DNA of 64,000 bases from Arthrobacter sp. Leaf141 (GTDB taxonomy: Bacteria; Actinomycetota; Actinomycetes; Actinomycetales; Micrococcaceae), in the NCBI RefSeq assembly GCF_001424565.1, contig NZ_LMOL01000016.1, forward strand, positions 98,523-162,522, in the 5' to 3' direction. Shown here piece after piece: positions 1 through 8,046 of the stretch; the first letter of the stretch is position 1; every line of letters starts with the position of its first letter. Made by a program: the position numbers and the translations under genes. A model generated the notes under the pieces. That model was given only the letters and a program-made list of their open reading frames with translations, made no database searches and was not told where the DNA came from.

Positions 1-495
1 GGCCAGGGCGCCGAACAGGTCCGCCGACCAACGGGCCACCTCGGCCGGGTGGTGGCCGCCGGCCTGCGCCGCCGCGGCCAGGCTGCTTCCATGGGCCAGC
101 TCCTGCACCAGGAAGGGCCGCCCATGGTGGGGGCCGCCGCTGATGGTGCCTGCTGTAATAAAGCTGATGATGGCCGGGTGCTGCAGCGAGGCCATGACGG
201 CAGCCTCGTGCAGCAGGCGGTCCGGTTGCCCTTCGGGGCGGTGGAACCCGATCTTCACGGCCACATCCGGACCGCCCGCGGAGTCAACGGCCCGGTACAC
301 CTCAGCTGCCGCACCGCGGCCAAGCCGCTCGCGGAGGCCCAGGGTGGCGGGCAGGCCAGTTGATCGGCTGCCGGAGCTGCGGGGCTCTGCCGGCTGCGGC
401 GGGACACGGGGCAGGGTCCTGCCAGGCCGGGCAGCCAGGGCGTAGGCAGGCAGGGCGGAGGCGCGCCGGCGGGCAGCCGGCACGGTGGTGCTCAC
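1..495 (-). CDS. Ser/Thr protein kinase, N-terminal part (runs off left edge)
   Basis: The minus strand encodes the beginning of a eukaryotic-type Ser/Thr kinase. After a Pro/Arg-rich head of about 50 residues comes the glycine-rich loop (LGRGAAAEVYRA), the ATP-binding lysine in VAVKI, a helix-C-like HEAAVMASLQHPAI, and a hinge-like LVQELAHGSSL. The window ends before the catalytic HRD and DFG motifs, so activity cannot be judged. I chose the GTG at 495-493 because it overlaps the TGA of the upstream small ORF as GTGA, the usual coupled-junction geometry in this window; no strong ribosome-binding site is visible, so the start is uncertain. The kinase identity is firm, the substrate unknown. 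Confidence 0.8.
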   Translation of the reverse strand, partial: MSTTVPAARRRASALPAYALAARPGRTLPRVPPQPAEPRSSGSRSTGLPATLGLRERLGRGAAAEVYRAVDSAGGPDVAVKIGFHRPEGQPDRLLHEAAVMASLQHPAIISFITAGTISGGPHHGRPFLVQELAHGSSLAAAAQAGGHHPAEVARWSADLFGALA

Positions 496-692
496 GCGGA
501 CAGGGCGGTGGTGCGCCGGCGGGACGGGCCCGCAGACAACGTTTCCGGAGTGGCGGCGTCTCCGCCAGGCAGCCGGGCATCCAGCTGGAACCCGCAGCTG
601 CAGCGCCACACCGGGGGAAGGTGGACCGGGCCGCCGCCTGCAGGTCCAAAGGTGTAGTCCGCCGCTGTGGAGCGGGGCGTAAACAGGACCAT
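492..692 (-). CDS. Small ORF with zinc-ribbon-like WRCSCG motif
   Basis: A 66-residue ORF starts at ATG 692-690 and ends in a TGA that overlaps the GTG start of the kinase gene by 4 nt, which argues that it is translated. It contains PPVWRCSCGFQLDA around residues 25-40, a CxC pattern resembling the N-terminal metal-binding stretch of threonine-synthase-like PLP enzymes. The rest of such an enzyme is absent, so this may be a truncated remnant or a small independent protein. An upstream in-frame ATG at 818 would lengthen it to 108 residues, but the added part does not look protein-like. No function is assigned. Confidence 0.4.
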   Translation of the reverse strand: MVLFTPRSTAADYTFGPAGGGPVHLPPVWRCSCGFQLDARLPGGDAATPETLSAGPSRRRTTALSA

Positions 693-864
693 GGCCGTAC
701 CACAATGGACCGCTTCGCTGCCCGTCACCCCGCGGGGGCTCCAGGACCCGGTGATGTGACGGGGCGCAGGACGGCCGTTGTGCTGCATAACTTCCGGAAA
801 GGCGACCAAGGTTTTCACAACTCCATCGGGAGGGATCCAGCATCTTGATCGTAAGCATACATAT

Positions 865-884
865 TACTAGCCAAACTAGCTAGT
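865..884. promoter_or_regulatory. Candidate MarR-family operator (CTAGCTAG-containing)
   Basis: The 10-bp palindrome ACTAGCTAGT (875-884) covers the stop codon of the MarR gene, next to a further CTAG-containing half (ACTAGCC, 866-872). It sits where the promoter of the downstream minus-strand unit (small ORF and kinase) would lie. A related CTAACTAG element occurs before the MarR start at 1401-1408. Binding by this MarR protein is inference. Confidence 0.3.
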
Positions 885-1379
885 CGCTTCGGGGCCCTCC
901 AGGGCTTCGGTCATCCGCTGCAGGAAGTCCACCACGATCCGGGCCTGGTCTGCGGTGAGGGTTTCCGCCACCGACATCATCCTGCGGTGCATGGCGCCGA
1001 GCGTATGCCGCACCTCCTGATCGGATTCACCCGTGGGAATGACAATGATGGAGCGTCGGTCCGAGGGGTGCGCCTCCCTGCGGACGTGCCCGCTGGCCAC
1101 CAGGCGGTCGATCAGCGTTGTGGTGGACGCGCTGGTGATGCCCAGGAACAGGCTCAGGTCTTTGGGTACTGAGGATTTTCCCGCCGCCTGGGACCGGAGG
1201 AGGTACCGCAGGGCCAGGATGTCCGTCTCGCCCATTCCCATGGAGTCGCGGGTGGATTTGCGGACACCCGTTTCGGCTGTGCGGTAGTCCCGCAGTGACT
1301 TCAGCACGGCAGCGCTGCTGTCCAGTTGCCCGTCGGGTCCGTACCAGTAGCCGGAGCCCTCATTACCCGCAGAAGCCAT
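876..1379 (-). CDS. MarR-family transcriptional regulator
   Basis: 167 residues. A winged helix-turn-helix spans roughly residues 55-115: VPKDLSLFLGITSASTTTLI is the recognition region and HPSDRRS (104-110) is the typical MarR wing with the conserved Asp-Arg. Flanking helices (20-50 and 120-160) would form the dimer interface. Members of the family are repressors that release DNA on binding small, often phenolic ligands; the ligand here is not evident. The gene is followed on the same strand by the small ORF and kinase unit and diverges from the acetyltransferase gene. Confidence 0.88.
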   Translation of the reverse strand: MASAGNEGSGYWYGPDGQLDSSAAVLKSLRDYRTAETGVRKSTRDSMGMGETDILALRYLLRSQAAGKSSVPKDLSLFLGITSASTTTLIDRLVASGHVRREAHPSDRRSIIVIPTGESDQEVRHTLGAMHRRMMSVAETLTADQARIVVDFLQRMTEALEGPEATS

Positions 1380-1388
1380 GCGAACATC

Positions 1389-1408
1389 TTAGTCCACCTG
1401 CTAACTAG
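1389..1408. promoter_or_regulatory. Candidate MarR autoregulatory site
   Basis: Upstream of the MarR start codon are TTAG (1389-1392) and CTAA (1401-1404), an interrupted inverted repeat with an 8-nt gap, running into CTAACTAG (1401-1408). The same CTAG-rich character recurs at 866-884. Autoregulation is inferred from position and resemblance only. Confidence 0.25.
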
Positions 1409-1522
1409 GCAATCGAACAACAGGGACTTCGCGTTATCCGTCCGCTTACCCCCGTGAAACACCGGCGTAACCGCGCACTCGTAGCCTTGGTTTGCATAAC
1501 CCTTCGGCGAATCGAGGCAGAC

Positions 1523-2026
1523 ATGCAGACCAACCCACGGCTGAACATCAGGCAGGTGGCCTGGTCCAACCCTGTGGGTGCCGATCTGCGCCGGGCCCAG
1601 CAGGCGGAACTTGATGCCCGCTTCGGGACACCGGATCACGAACCCGGCCAGCCGCCGTCGGGCGCTGACTGTGCCGTTTTCCTGGTGGCCTACGACAAGG
1701 GTTCCGGGCAGCCCGTGGGCTGCGGCGGGCTGCGGATACTGGACGCGCTGACGGCCGAAATCAAACGGCTGTACGTCCTGCCGTACACGCGGGGCTCCGG
1801 AGTGGCCAGCTCAATCCTCGCCGCCCTTGAGGCGGAGGCGTTCAGGCAGGGCATCACGCGGATCAAAGCGGAAGCCGGATCGGCCCAGCCGGATGGACGG
1901 AACTTCTACGAGAACAGCGGCTTCGAACCGGTCCCGAACTTCGGCGCCTACGCGGGCGTGGAGCACTCCTACTGCTACGCCAAGTCCATCAACGCCCGGA
2001 GCGCGGCGCACACCGCCATGGCCTGA
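1523..2026 (+). CDS. GNAT-family N-acetyltransferase
   Basis: 167 residues from the ATG at 1523, which follows GAGG at 1514-1517; the longer in-frame start at 1454 lacks such a site. The acetyl-CoA-binding motif A is visible as LYVLPYTRGSGVASSIL (R90-G91-S92-G93-V94-A95), and the C-terminal part (YENSGFEPVPNFGAY) resembles the GNAT motif B region. The family transfers acetyl from acetyl-CoA to amine groups of small molecules or proteins; the substrate cannot be told from sequence. The gene stands alone between the divergent MarR gene and the thioesterase gene. Confidence 0.85.
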   Translation: MQTNPRLNIRQVAWSNPVGADLRRAQQAELDARFGTPDHEPGQPPSGADCAVFLVAYDKGSGQPVGCGGLRILDALTAEIKRLYVLPYTRGSGVASSILAALEAEAFRQGITRIKAEAGSAQPDGRNFYENSGFEPVPNFGAYAGVEHSYCYAKSINARSAAHTAMA

Positions 2027-2082
2027 GGCGGCGGCCAACGTCATAATGGGGGCCGCGCGGCGTCGTCAGCTACCCTCGCCGT

Positions 2083-2517
2083 ATGGACCCCGCAGACATC
2101 ACCTTCCGGACCCGCAAGTGGGTCCGGCCCGAAGACCTCAACGCCAACGGCACCCTGTTCGGTGGGAGCCTGCTCAAATGGATTGACGAGGAGGCGGCCA
2201 TTTACGCCATCCTGCAACTGGGCAACGGCCGGGCGGTCACCAAGTATATTTCCGAGATCAACTTCGTCAGCTCTGCGGTCCAGGGCGACCTGATCGAAAT
2301 GGGCCTGACGGCCACGCGCTTCGGCCGCACGTCACTGACCATGCGCGCGGAGGTCCGGAACATGATCACGCGGCACAGCATCCTCACCATCGAGGAAATC
2401 GTTTTTGTGAACCTCAGCCCCGCCGGCCGGCCCGAGCCGCACGGCTACACTGAAATCACGTATGACCGGGACAGGATCCCCAACCACCACCTTACGGACA
2501 CGCTCAGCCAGGACTGA
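2083..2517 (+). CDS. Acyl-CoA thioesterase (single hotdog, YciA-like)
   Basis: 144 residues forming one hotdog domain. The segment NANGTLFGGSLLKWIDEEAA (about 20-39) carries the pattern of acyl-CoA hydrolases of the YciA/BFIT class, with Asp35 in the position of the catalytic acid. These cytosolic enzymes hydrolyse acyl-CoA to the free acid and CoA. Chain-length preference cannot be deduced. A two-domain relative is encoded at 53724-54740. Start is the first ATG; the gene is monocistronic, about 100 nt before tdk. Confidence 0.85.
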   Translation: MDPADITFRTRKWVRPEDLNANGTLFGGSLLKWIDEEAAIYAILQLGNGRAVTKYISEINFVSSAVQGDLIEMGLTATRFGRTSLTMRAEVRNMITRHSILTIEEIVFVNLSPAGRPEPHGYTEITYDRDRIPNHHLTDTLSQD

Positions 2518-2621
2518 CGACGGCGGCCTGCCGCCTTCCATGGTGGGGGCGCCGGGGGCACTGATGGGCGCCGCTGGCCGGCAGCCGCAGCCCCAGCCGT
2601 ACCTGCTGAAAGGATCCCCCT

Positions 2622-3248
2622 TTGTCCAAGCTTTACTTCCGCTATGGCGCCATGAACTCCGGGAAGTCCACCGGGCTGCTCCAGGCGGCGTTCAACTATG
2701 AGGAACGCGGCCAGCGTGTCCTCCTGGCCAAGCCGGACGTCGATACCAAGGGTGACACGGACATCGTGTCCCGGCTGGGGATGACCCGGTCCGTGGACTT
2801 CCTGATCACCCCCGGGGCGGACGTCCGTGCACTCTTCACGGCCCACGCTGCCGGCGACGATCCCGATGCCCTGCTCGAACACGTCGACCAGAAGCCTGTC
2901 GCGTGCCTGCTGGTGGACGAAGCGCAGTTCCTGAGCCCGGAACAGGTGGATGACCTGTTCCGGATTGCCATCCTGGACAGTGTTCCCGTGCTGGCCTACG
3001 GCATCCGGACGGATTTCCTTACCCACGCCTTTCCCGGGTCGCGGCGGCTCCTTGAAGTGGCCCACACGCTGGAGGAGCTCAAAACCATCTGCCGCTGTGG
3101 GCGGAAGGCTATTTTCAACACCCGGCGCGTGGGCAACGCGGTGGTGTTCGACGGCGACCAGGTAGCCATCGACGGAAAGGACGTCTGGTACGAGTCGCTC
3201 TGCGGCGCCTGCTACCTCGAGGTGTCCGGCGGCCGGCTGGGTTCCTGA
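2622..3248 (+). CDS. tdk: Thymidine kinase
   Basis: 208 residues, typical of type II thymidine kinases, which phosphorylate thymidine to dTMP in pyrimidine salvage. The P-loop YGAMNSGKST lies at residues 8-17, the Walker B-like VDEAQFL near residue 98, and the structural zinc site is formed by the C-terminal pairs CRCG and CGAC. I chose the TTG start at 2622 because the protein then begins directly with the strand leading to the P-loop, and AAAGGA precedes it by about 8 nt. It converges with pobA across a 21-nt gap. Confidence 0.93.
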   Translation: MSKLYFRYGAMNSGKSTGLLQAAFNYEERGQRVLLAKPDVDTKGDTDIVSRLGMTRSVDFLITPGADVRALFTAHAAGDDPDALLEHVDQKPVACLLVDEAQFLSPEQVDDLFRIAILDSVPVLAYGIRTDFLTHAFPGSRRLLEVAHTLEELKTICRCGRKAIFNTRRVGNAVVFDGDQVAIDGKDVWYESLCGACYLEVSGGRLGS

Positions 3249-3269
3249 CCTCCGCGGCAACCCCGGTTA

Positions 3270-4460
3270 CTATGTGGCCGACGGCCAGCCGGTGTAGGCC
3301 TCGGCCAGGTAGGCCAAGCCGTGCCGGGACGACACCACGGAGTTCAGCTCGCCAAGCTGGCGCGCCCGGGAGAAGTCGTCGGCATCCGCCGGGGTGTGCA
3401 GCATGGTGGTCATCCAGTAGGAGAACTGCTGCGCCTTCCACACCCGCTCCAGGGCCCGGTCACCATAGGAATCCAGGAGCAGCCCCGAGCGGGAATTGTA
3501 GTGGCTGTCCAGGCCTTCAAAAAGGACCTTGACGTCATGGATGGCAAGGTTCAGGCCCTTGGCGCCGGTGGGCGGGACCGTATGGGCGGCGTCGCCCACC
3601 AGGAACAGGTTCCCGTGGCGCATCGGCGCCTGGACGAAACTGCGGAAGGGCAGGACCATTTTGTCGATGACCGGGCCTTCGTTCAGCTCGAAGCCGTTGC
3701 CGTTGACCCGGTTGCGGAACTCGGCCCAGATCCTGTCGTCGTCCCAGTCCTGGACGTTCTCCCTGGGATCGCATTGGAAGTACATCCGCTGCACGGTTTC
3801 GGTGCGCTGGCTGATCAGGGCGAAGCCGTTGGCGGAATTGGCATAGATCAGTTCGTCGGAGCTGCGCGGCGCTTCGGCCAGGATGCCGAACCAGGCGAAG
3901 GGGTATTCGTGGAAGTAGCGGGTCCTGGCGGATTCCGGCACCAGGGATCGGCATTGGCTCCGCGAGCCGTCGGCGCCCACCACAAAGTCGGCCCGGAGTT
4001 CGTACTCCACGCCTTCCGCATCGGTGAAGTGGACCACCGGCTTGCCCTCGGGGTTGTGGACGGAGGTGTCCGTTACGCTGTAACGGACGTCGCCGCCGTC
4101 GGCTTTCCGCCGTGCGGCCAGGTCAAGGAAGACGTCGGTCTGCGGGTACAGCCACACGGCTTCCCCCACGAGGTCCTTGAAATCGACGCGGTGGCTTTCG
4201 CCATTGAAACGCAGCTCAATGCCATCGTGCCGGTCGCCCTCGCGCAGCACGCGATCCGAAACTCCGCTGTCCACCAGCAGGTTCACCGTCCCGTGTTCCA
4301 GGATTCCGGCCCGGACGGTCTCGGAGATGTCCTGGTGGCTGCGGACTTCGATGACGGTGGACTCAATACCGGTCTTCGCCAGCAGGTGCGAAAGCATCAG
4401 TCCGGCGGGACCGGCGCCCATGATGGCCACCTGGGTGGTGATGATCGTGCGTGCTGCCAT
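3270..4460 (-). CDS. pobA: 4-hydroxybenzoate 3-monooxygenase
   Basis: 396 residues, a class A flavoprotein monooxygenase. The FAD dinucleotide-binding motif GAGPAGL is at residues 15-21, a DG motif sits in VVGADGSRSQCR, and the second FAD motif is GDAAHTVPPTGAKGLNLAIHD near residue 290. The length and C-terminal region match PobA, which hydroxylates 4-hydroxybenzoate to protocatechuate using NAD(P)H and oxygen. The product enters the pca pathway encoded 10 kb away in this window. The IclR regulator gene lies directly upstream on the same strand with a perfect palindromic operator in between. Confidence 0.95.
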   Translation of the reverse strand: MAARTIITTQVAIMGAGPAGLMLSHLLAKTGIESTVIEVRSHQDISETVRAGILEHGTVNLLVDSGVSDRVLREGDRHDGIELRFNGESHRVDFKDLVGEAVWLYPQTDVFLDLAARRKADGGDVRYSVTDTSVHNPEGKPVVHFTDAEGVEYELRADFVVGADGSRSQCRSLVPESARTRYFHEYPFAWFGILAEAPRSSDELIYANSANGFALISQRTETVQRMYFQCDPRENVQDWDDDRIWAEFRNRVNGNGFELNEGPVIDKMVLPFRSFVQAPMRHGNLFLVGDAAHTVPPTGAKGLNLAIHDVKVLFEGLDSHYNSRSGLLLDSYGDRALERVWKAQQFSYWMTTMLHTPADADDFSRARQLGELNSVVSSRHGLAYLAEAYTGWPSAT

Positions 4461-4555
4461 GGCTGTCTCGCTTCGCTGCGGGGCCCTTTGCGGGGCCGGA
4501 TGGGGGGCGTCTGGCTATCAGTGTGCCGCCGGAGGCATGACTGCGGTAACACCTA

Positions 4556-4570
4556 TTCCGTTCAACGGAA
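4556..4570. promoter_or_regulatory. PobR-type IclR operator before pobA
   Basis: TTCCGTTCAACGGAA is a perfect palindrome around one central base; with the next base on each side it becomes a 17-mer (4555-4571). It lies about 95-110 nt upstream of the pobA start and ends at the stop codon of the IclR gene. A related 15-mer precedes the IclR gene itself at 5331-5345 and matches at 11 of 15 positions. Two matched sites at both promoters support an operator of this IclR protein; binding is inferred. Confidence 0.6.
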
Positions 4571-5320
4571 TCAGGGTTCATCCCTTCCCAGCCGCCGGGC
4601 GATCCCCCTCGCGGCCGTCTGCAGCGCGGGAACCAGCGCCTGCAGCCGCATTTCCTGCAGCGGAACCACGATGCCAAGCGCGGCCACTGCGCGTTTTTTG
4701 CCGTCAATCACGGGAACGGCGATGCCCCACGTGTCCGGATCAACCACGCCGGCGAGCTGCGCATAGCCCTGGTGGGCTGTTTCGCTGAGCAGCCCACGCA
4801 TGGTGTCGACGGTCGCTTTCCCAACGGGGTCCGCGAATTGGGCCAGGTAGTCGGCCTGCAGAGCCATGTCCTGGTGCGCCATCAGGGCAAGCCCGGCTGA
4901 CGAGACGTGCACTGGCATCCTGCCGGCCACCTTGGCCCGGTTGGCCACTGATCCGCGGCGGGACAGCCGTTCAACAAAGAGCGCCTCCCAGCCGTCCAGG
5001 ACCGCAAGGTTGACGTTCTGGTTCAGGACCTGCTGGATGTCCTCCATAAACGGCATGGCGGCCTGCCGGAGCGCCAGGGTGGGCGAATTCCGGTTCACCA
5101 GCTCCCACAGGCGCAGTCCCAGCCGGACCGTGCCGCCGGCGCCGGTTTCAAGCAGCCCGTGGGCCGCCAGCTGCCGGACCAGCCGGTGGGCGGTGGTCAG
5201 CGGTAGCCCGGCGCGGACGGCCAGGTCGGAGAGCTGGAGGCTGCTGGCACCCTCGGGGAAGGCGGCAATCACCCGCACCACCCGGTCCACCACCGAATCC
5301 CCCGAGACTGAATTGGCCAT
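4571..5320 (-). CDS. IclR-family regulator of the pobA module
   Basis: 249 residues: N-terminal winged helix-turn-helix (about 8-65, including LQLSDLAVRAGLPLTTAHRLV) followed by an IclR effector-binding domain (about 80-245, with VSSAGLALMAH and the late WGIAVPVIDGKKRAVAALGI). IclR regulators of aromatic catabolism usually activate their target operon on binding the substrate. Position between pobA (same strand, downstream) and the divergent aromatic-acid transporter gene suggests a PobR role sensing 4-hydroxybenzoate; the ligand is inferred. Palindromic elements lie at 4556-4570 and 5331-5345. Confidence 0.85.
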   Translation of the reverse strand: MANSVSGDSVVDRVVRVIAAFPEGASSLQLSDLAVRAGLPLTTAHRLVRQLAAHGLLETGAGGTVRLGLRLWELVNRNSPTLALRQAAMPFMEDIQQVLNQNVNLAVLDGWEALFVERLSRRGSVANRAKVAGRMPVHVSSAGLALMAHQDMALQADYLAQFADPVGKATVDTMRGLLSETAHQGYAQLAGVVDPDTWGIAVPVIDGKKRAVAALGIVVPLQEMRLQALVPALQTAARGIARRLGRDEP

Positions 5321-5330
5321 GGTCCATCGC

Positions 5331-5345
5331 TTCCATTGAATGGTA
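5331..5345. promoter_or_regulatory. Second IclR operator, pobR/transporter intergenic region
   Basis: TTCCATTGAATGGTA contains the perfect 11-bp palindrome CCATT-G-AATGG and matches the pobA-proximal site as TTCC(A/G)TT(G/C)AA(T/C)GG. It lies 11-25 nt upstream of the IclR start and about 115 nt upstream of the divergent transporter gene, so it could control both. A further short inverted repeat, GAACTTGTTC, lies alongside at 5346-5355. Confidence 0.5.
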
Positions 5346-5457
5346 GAACTTGTTCCAGATTACACTCCCCGGTGATACAAATCTCACTAAGGGTTTGCAC
5401 TGCCGCGCCCGCGGCCGTGCGCCGCCACACTCCATTCACGATGTACCGAGGTTTGTA

Positions 5458-6759
5458 ATGCCAATGACGCCAGCGCAACACCGATCGAAGTGGCCCGTCT
5501 GGCTGTGCTGGCTGGCGATGGTCCTGGACGGCTTTGACTTGGTGGTCCTGGGCACTGTCATCCCAACGCTGATCAAGACCCAGGACCTGGGGTTCGACGC
5601 CGTCGGGGCCACCTATGCCGCGACGATCTCGCTGGTGGGCGTGGGCATCGGGGCGCTCTTTATCGCACCGCTCTCTGACCGGTTTGGCCGGCGGCGGCTC
5701 CTGGTGGCCTGCGTGCTGTGGTTCTCCATTTTCACCATTGCTGTGGTGTTCGCCCCGAACGTGGCCGTCTTCGGCATTTTCCGCCTGCTGGCCGGCCTGG
5801 GCCTGGGCGCCTGCCTGCCCGCGGCCCTGGCGTACATGAATGACTACGCACCGGCTGGCACGGCCGGCAAGTCCACCACCCGCACCATGACCGGCTACCA
5901 CGTGGGTGCCGTGGCCACAGCGTTCCTGGCCATCCTGGTGGTGCCGGACTGGCGGATCATGTTTGTGGTGGGTGGCCTCGCCGGTTTCGCTCTGGTGCCT
6001 TTCCTTTGGTTCAAGCTTCCGGAGACACTGCCTGCAGTCACCGTCGACGTCGGAGCCGGCTCCGGCGCTGCCGGTACCACCGGGAAAGCCGTGGAGGAAC
6101 CGGCACCCACCACACCCGCAGCGCGCGCCAGCTTCCGGGACCTGGCCCGCAAGCCCTACCCGCTGGTGGCTTTGGCCATCGCTGTCGCGTCCTTTATGGG
6201 ACTCCTGCTGGTGTACGGCCTGAACACCTGGCTGCCGCAGCTGATGGCCGCCGCAGGCTACACCGTCAGCACCGGCCTGGTGCTGCTCCTGGTCCTGAAC
6301 GTGGGGGCCGTGGTCGGCCTGGTGGTGGCGGGCATCCTCGCCGACAAGCACGGCACCAAAAAGATCGTCCTGCTGTGGTTCGGGTTGTCCGCCGTGCTGC
6401 TGGCCATCCTCAGCGTCAAGATCCAGAGCGAGCTGCTGCTCAACGCCGCAGTGTTCGTCACGGGTGTCTTTGTGTTCAGCTCGCAGGTGCTTGTCTACGC
6501 CTGGGTCAGCCAGCTCTTCCCCGCCCGGCTGCGCGCAACTGCCCTGGGCTTCGCGGCGGGCGTGGGCCGGTTCGGCGCCATCATGGGCCCGGCCGTCACC
6601 GGAACACTGGTTGCGGCGGGGATCGCGTATCCGTGGGGCTTCTATGTCTTCGCGGCTGCCGCCGTCATCGCGGTGGTGGCGCTGGTGACCGTTCCGCACG
6701 CCATCGCACCGGCACCCGGCCGGGAAACCGTCATCGGGCAGTCCCCAAACCAGCCGTAA
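5458..6759 (+). CDS. MFS aromatic-acid:H+ symporter (AAHS, PcaK-like)
   Basis: 433 residues with twelve predicted membrane segments and a polar central loop (about residues 195-225). The family hallmark DGFDLVVLGTVIPTL is in the first membrane helix (Asp24 and Asp27), and the loop between helices 2 and 3 carries SDRFGRRR. These features place it in the aromatic acid:H+ symporter family, which imports 4-hydroxybenzoate or protocatechuate. The ATG at 5458 was chosen over an upstream in-frame codon at 5350 because CGAGG precedes it and the protein begins just before the first helix. It is divergent from the IclR gene; 4-hydroxybenzoate as substrate is inferred from context. Confidence 0.88.
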   Translation: MPMTPAQHRSKWPVWLCWLAMVLDGFDLVVLGTVIPTLIKTQDLGFDAVGATYAATISLVGVGIGALFIAPLSDRFGRRRLLVACVLWFSIFTIAVVFAPNVAVFGIFRLLAGLGLGACLPAALAYMNDYAPAGTAGKSTTRTMTGYHVGAVATAFLAILVVPDWRIMFVVGGLAGFALVPFLWFKLPETLPAVTVDVGAGSGAAGTTGKAVEEPAPTTPAARASFRDLARKPYPLVALAIAVASFMGLLLVYGLNTWLPQLMAAAGYTVSTGLVLLLVLNVGAVVGLVVAGILADKHGTKKIVLLWFGLSAVLLAILSVKIQSELLLNAAVFVTGVFVFSSQVLVYAWVSQLFPARLRATALGFAAGVGRFGAIMGPAVTGTLVAAGIAYPWGFYVFAAAAVIAVVALVTVPHAIAPAPGRETVIGQSPNQP

Positions 6760-6795
6760 CCGGGCGTATCCGCCGGGGCACAAGTCCCGGCAGTC

Positions 6796-7854
6796 CTAGG
6801 CCCGGCGCAGGCGCCGCCACAGCGTGGGTGCCAGCACCACCGCAATGCCCACGGCCGCACCGATGATGGTTTCCACGATGCGGTCCCGGAGCAGGGTGGC
6901 CGGTGAGGCCGGGACCACCAGCAGGGTGGAGATCAGCGCCAGCGGAGTCACGAACAGCTGGGCCAGGAGGTACTGGCGGAGGATGAACATCTCCGCCCCG
7001 AACTGGCACAGCGCCATGACCAGGATCGTCTGCCATGGTTGCAGGTCCAGCAGTACAATCCCGGCCAGGAGCACCAGCCCCAGCCCGGTGCCGACAATAC
7101 GCTGCACACCACGGCTGACGCGGTGCCGGGTGGTGTGCCCCACCAACGGGACCACGGCGGCCACCATGGCCCAGTAATTGTGGCCGAAGCCCAGCTGCGC
7201 CCCCACCCAGGTGGCCAGTGTCCCGGCCAGGCCGGCAGCCACCAGGTACCCCAGCCCTTCAAGCCAGGCAGCCCGTTTCTCCTCGGCGGTGCGGCGAAGG
7301 GGCCTGGGGCGGACCCACTGCGCGCGGTGGCCGGGCAGCGCGCGGGCCGAGAACCCGATCAGCAGGCAAAAGGCGGTGGTGAGGACGGCCACCAGCAGCC
7401 CCTGCCACAGCGGGGGCTGGTTGGGGATGGAGGCGATGGCCGCGAAGGCGAAGATGTGGAACAGCGACCCGGCCGGACGCAGCCGCTGCCAGGAGATGGC
7501 CACCGAGCAGGCTCCGGCAACCAGGGTGGTGGCCAGGACCAGGAGCCAGGTGGTGGTGGCCGCATCGAGGTTCCAGGCCGCTCCCATCCGCGCCGCGAGG
7601 GAGGCCAGGAGGATGACCGCCAGCATCAGCCCGCCGGCCCGGAGCTGGAGGAAGAAGCGGGTTCCGTGGGGTTCGCCGCGGCCGTAGATGCCGGTGAAGG
7701 CGCCGAACGAAGCGAAAATGGCCAGGTCCAGCCTGCCCAGGAGGACCAAAGTGAAGAGCGGAACGAAGACGCCTACCGCGCAACGGATGGCCGGGTGGTG
7801 GTCCTTGTTGCCGGGCGCGAGGCTGAACAATTCAGCGAGCATCTTCACGGGCAA
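6796..7854 (-). CDS. FUSC-family membrane protein
   Basis: 352 residues with two blocks of hydrophobic helices (about 25-165 and 205-345) separated by a basic loop (PRPLRRTAEEKRAAWLEG). The second half carries GFGHNYWAMVAAVVPLVG followed by HRVSRGVQRIVGTGLG, the pattern of the fusaric-acid-resistance-like (FUSC/YccS) superfamily. Members are associated with aromatic-acid efflux, but many actinobacterial copies have no known substrate. The start is taken as TTG 7854 because GGAAAGG precedes it by 5 nt; GTG 7848 or ATG 7842 are alternatives. It converges with the AAHS transporter gene. Confidence 0.75.
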   Translation of the reverse strand: MPVKMLAELFSLAPGNKDHHPAIRCAVGVFVPLFTLVLLGRLDLAIFASFGAFTGIYGRGEPHGTRFFLQLRAGGLMLAVILLASLAARMGAAWNLDAATTTWLLVLATTLVAGACSVAISWQRLRPAGSLFHIFAFAAIASIPNQPPLWQGLLVAVLTTAFCLLIGFSARALPGHRAQWVRPRPLRRTAEEKRAAWLEGLGYLVAAGLAGTLATWVGAQLGFGHNYWAMVAAVVPLVGHTTRHRVSRGVQRIVGTGLGLVLLAGIVLLDLQPWQTILVMALCQFGAEMFILRQYLLAQLFVTPLALISTLLVVPASPATLLRDRIVETIIGAAVGIAVVLAPTLWRRLRRA

Positions 7855-8046
7855 CAGCGCCTTTCCTTCGGGGCCGGGGGTGGTTTTTTTGGGGGGCGGC
7901 CGCGCTGACGTTCCCTCAGCATCCTACGCCCGCACCCCCGGCGGGTGCCCGGCCCGGCCAACCTGCCGATGGTGGGAGGTGCAGGCTTCGCATGATCGGA
8001 ACCGCCGGGCAACACCGCCGAAACAGCCCCCGGGGATCCTTGGACC

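Noticed and set aside
3321..4766. 481-codon plus-strand reading frame opposite pobA
   Set aside because: It is antisense to pobA, whose FAD motifs are intact, and its sequence is a low-information Val/Gly/His-rich shadow.
5269..6783. 504-codon minus-strand reading frame opposite the AAHS transporter
   Set aside because: It lies over a transporter with complete signatures; its translation is His/Gly/Gln-rich without any domain.
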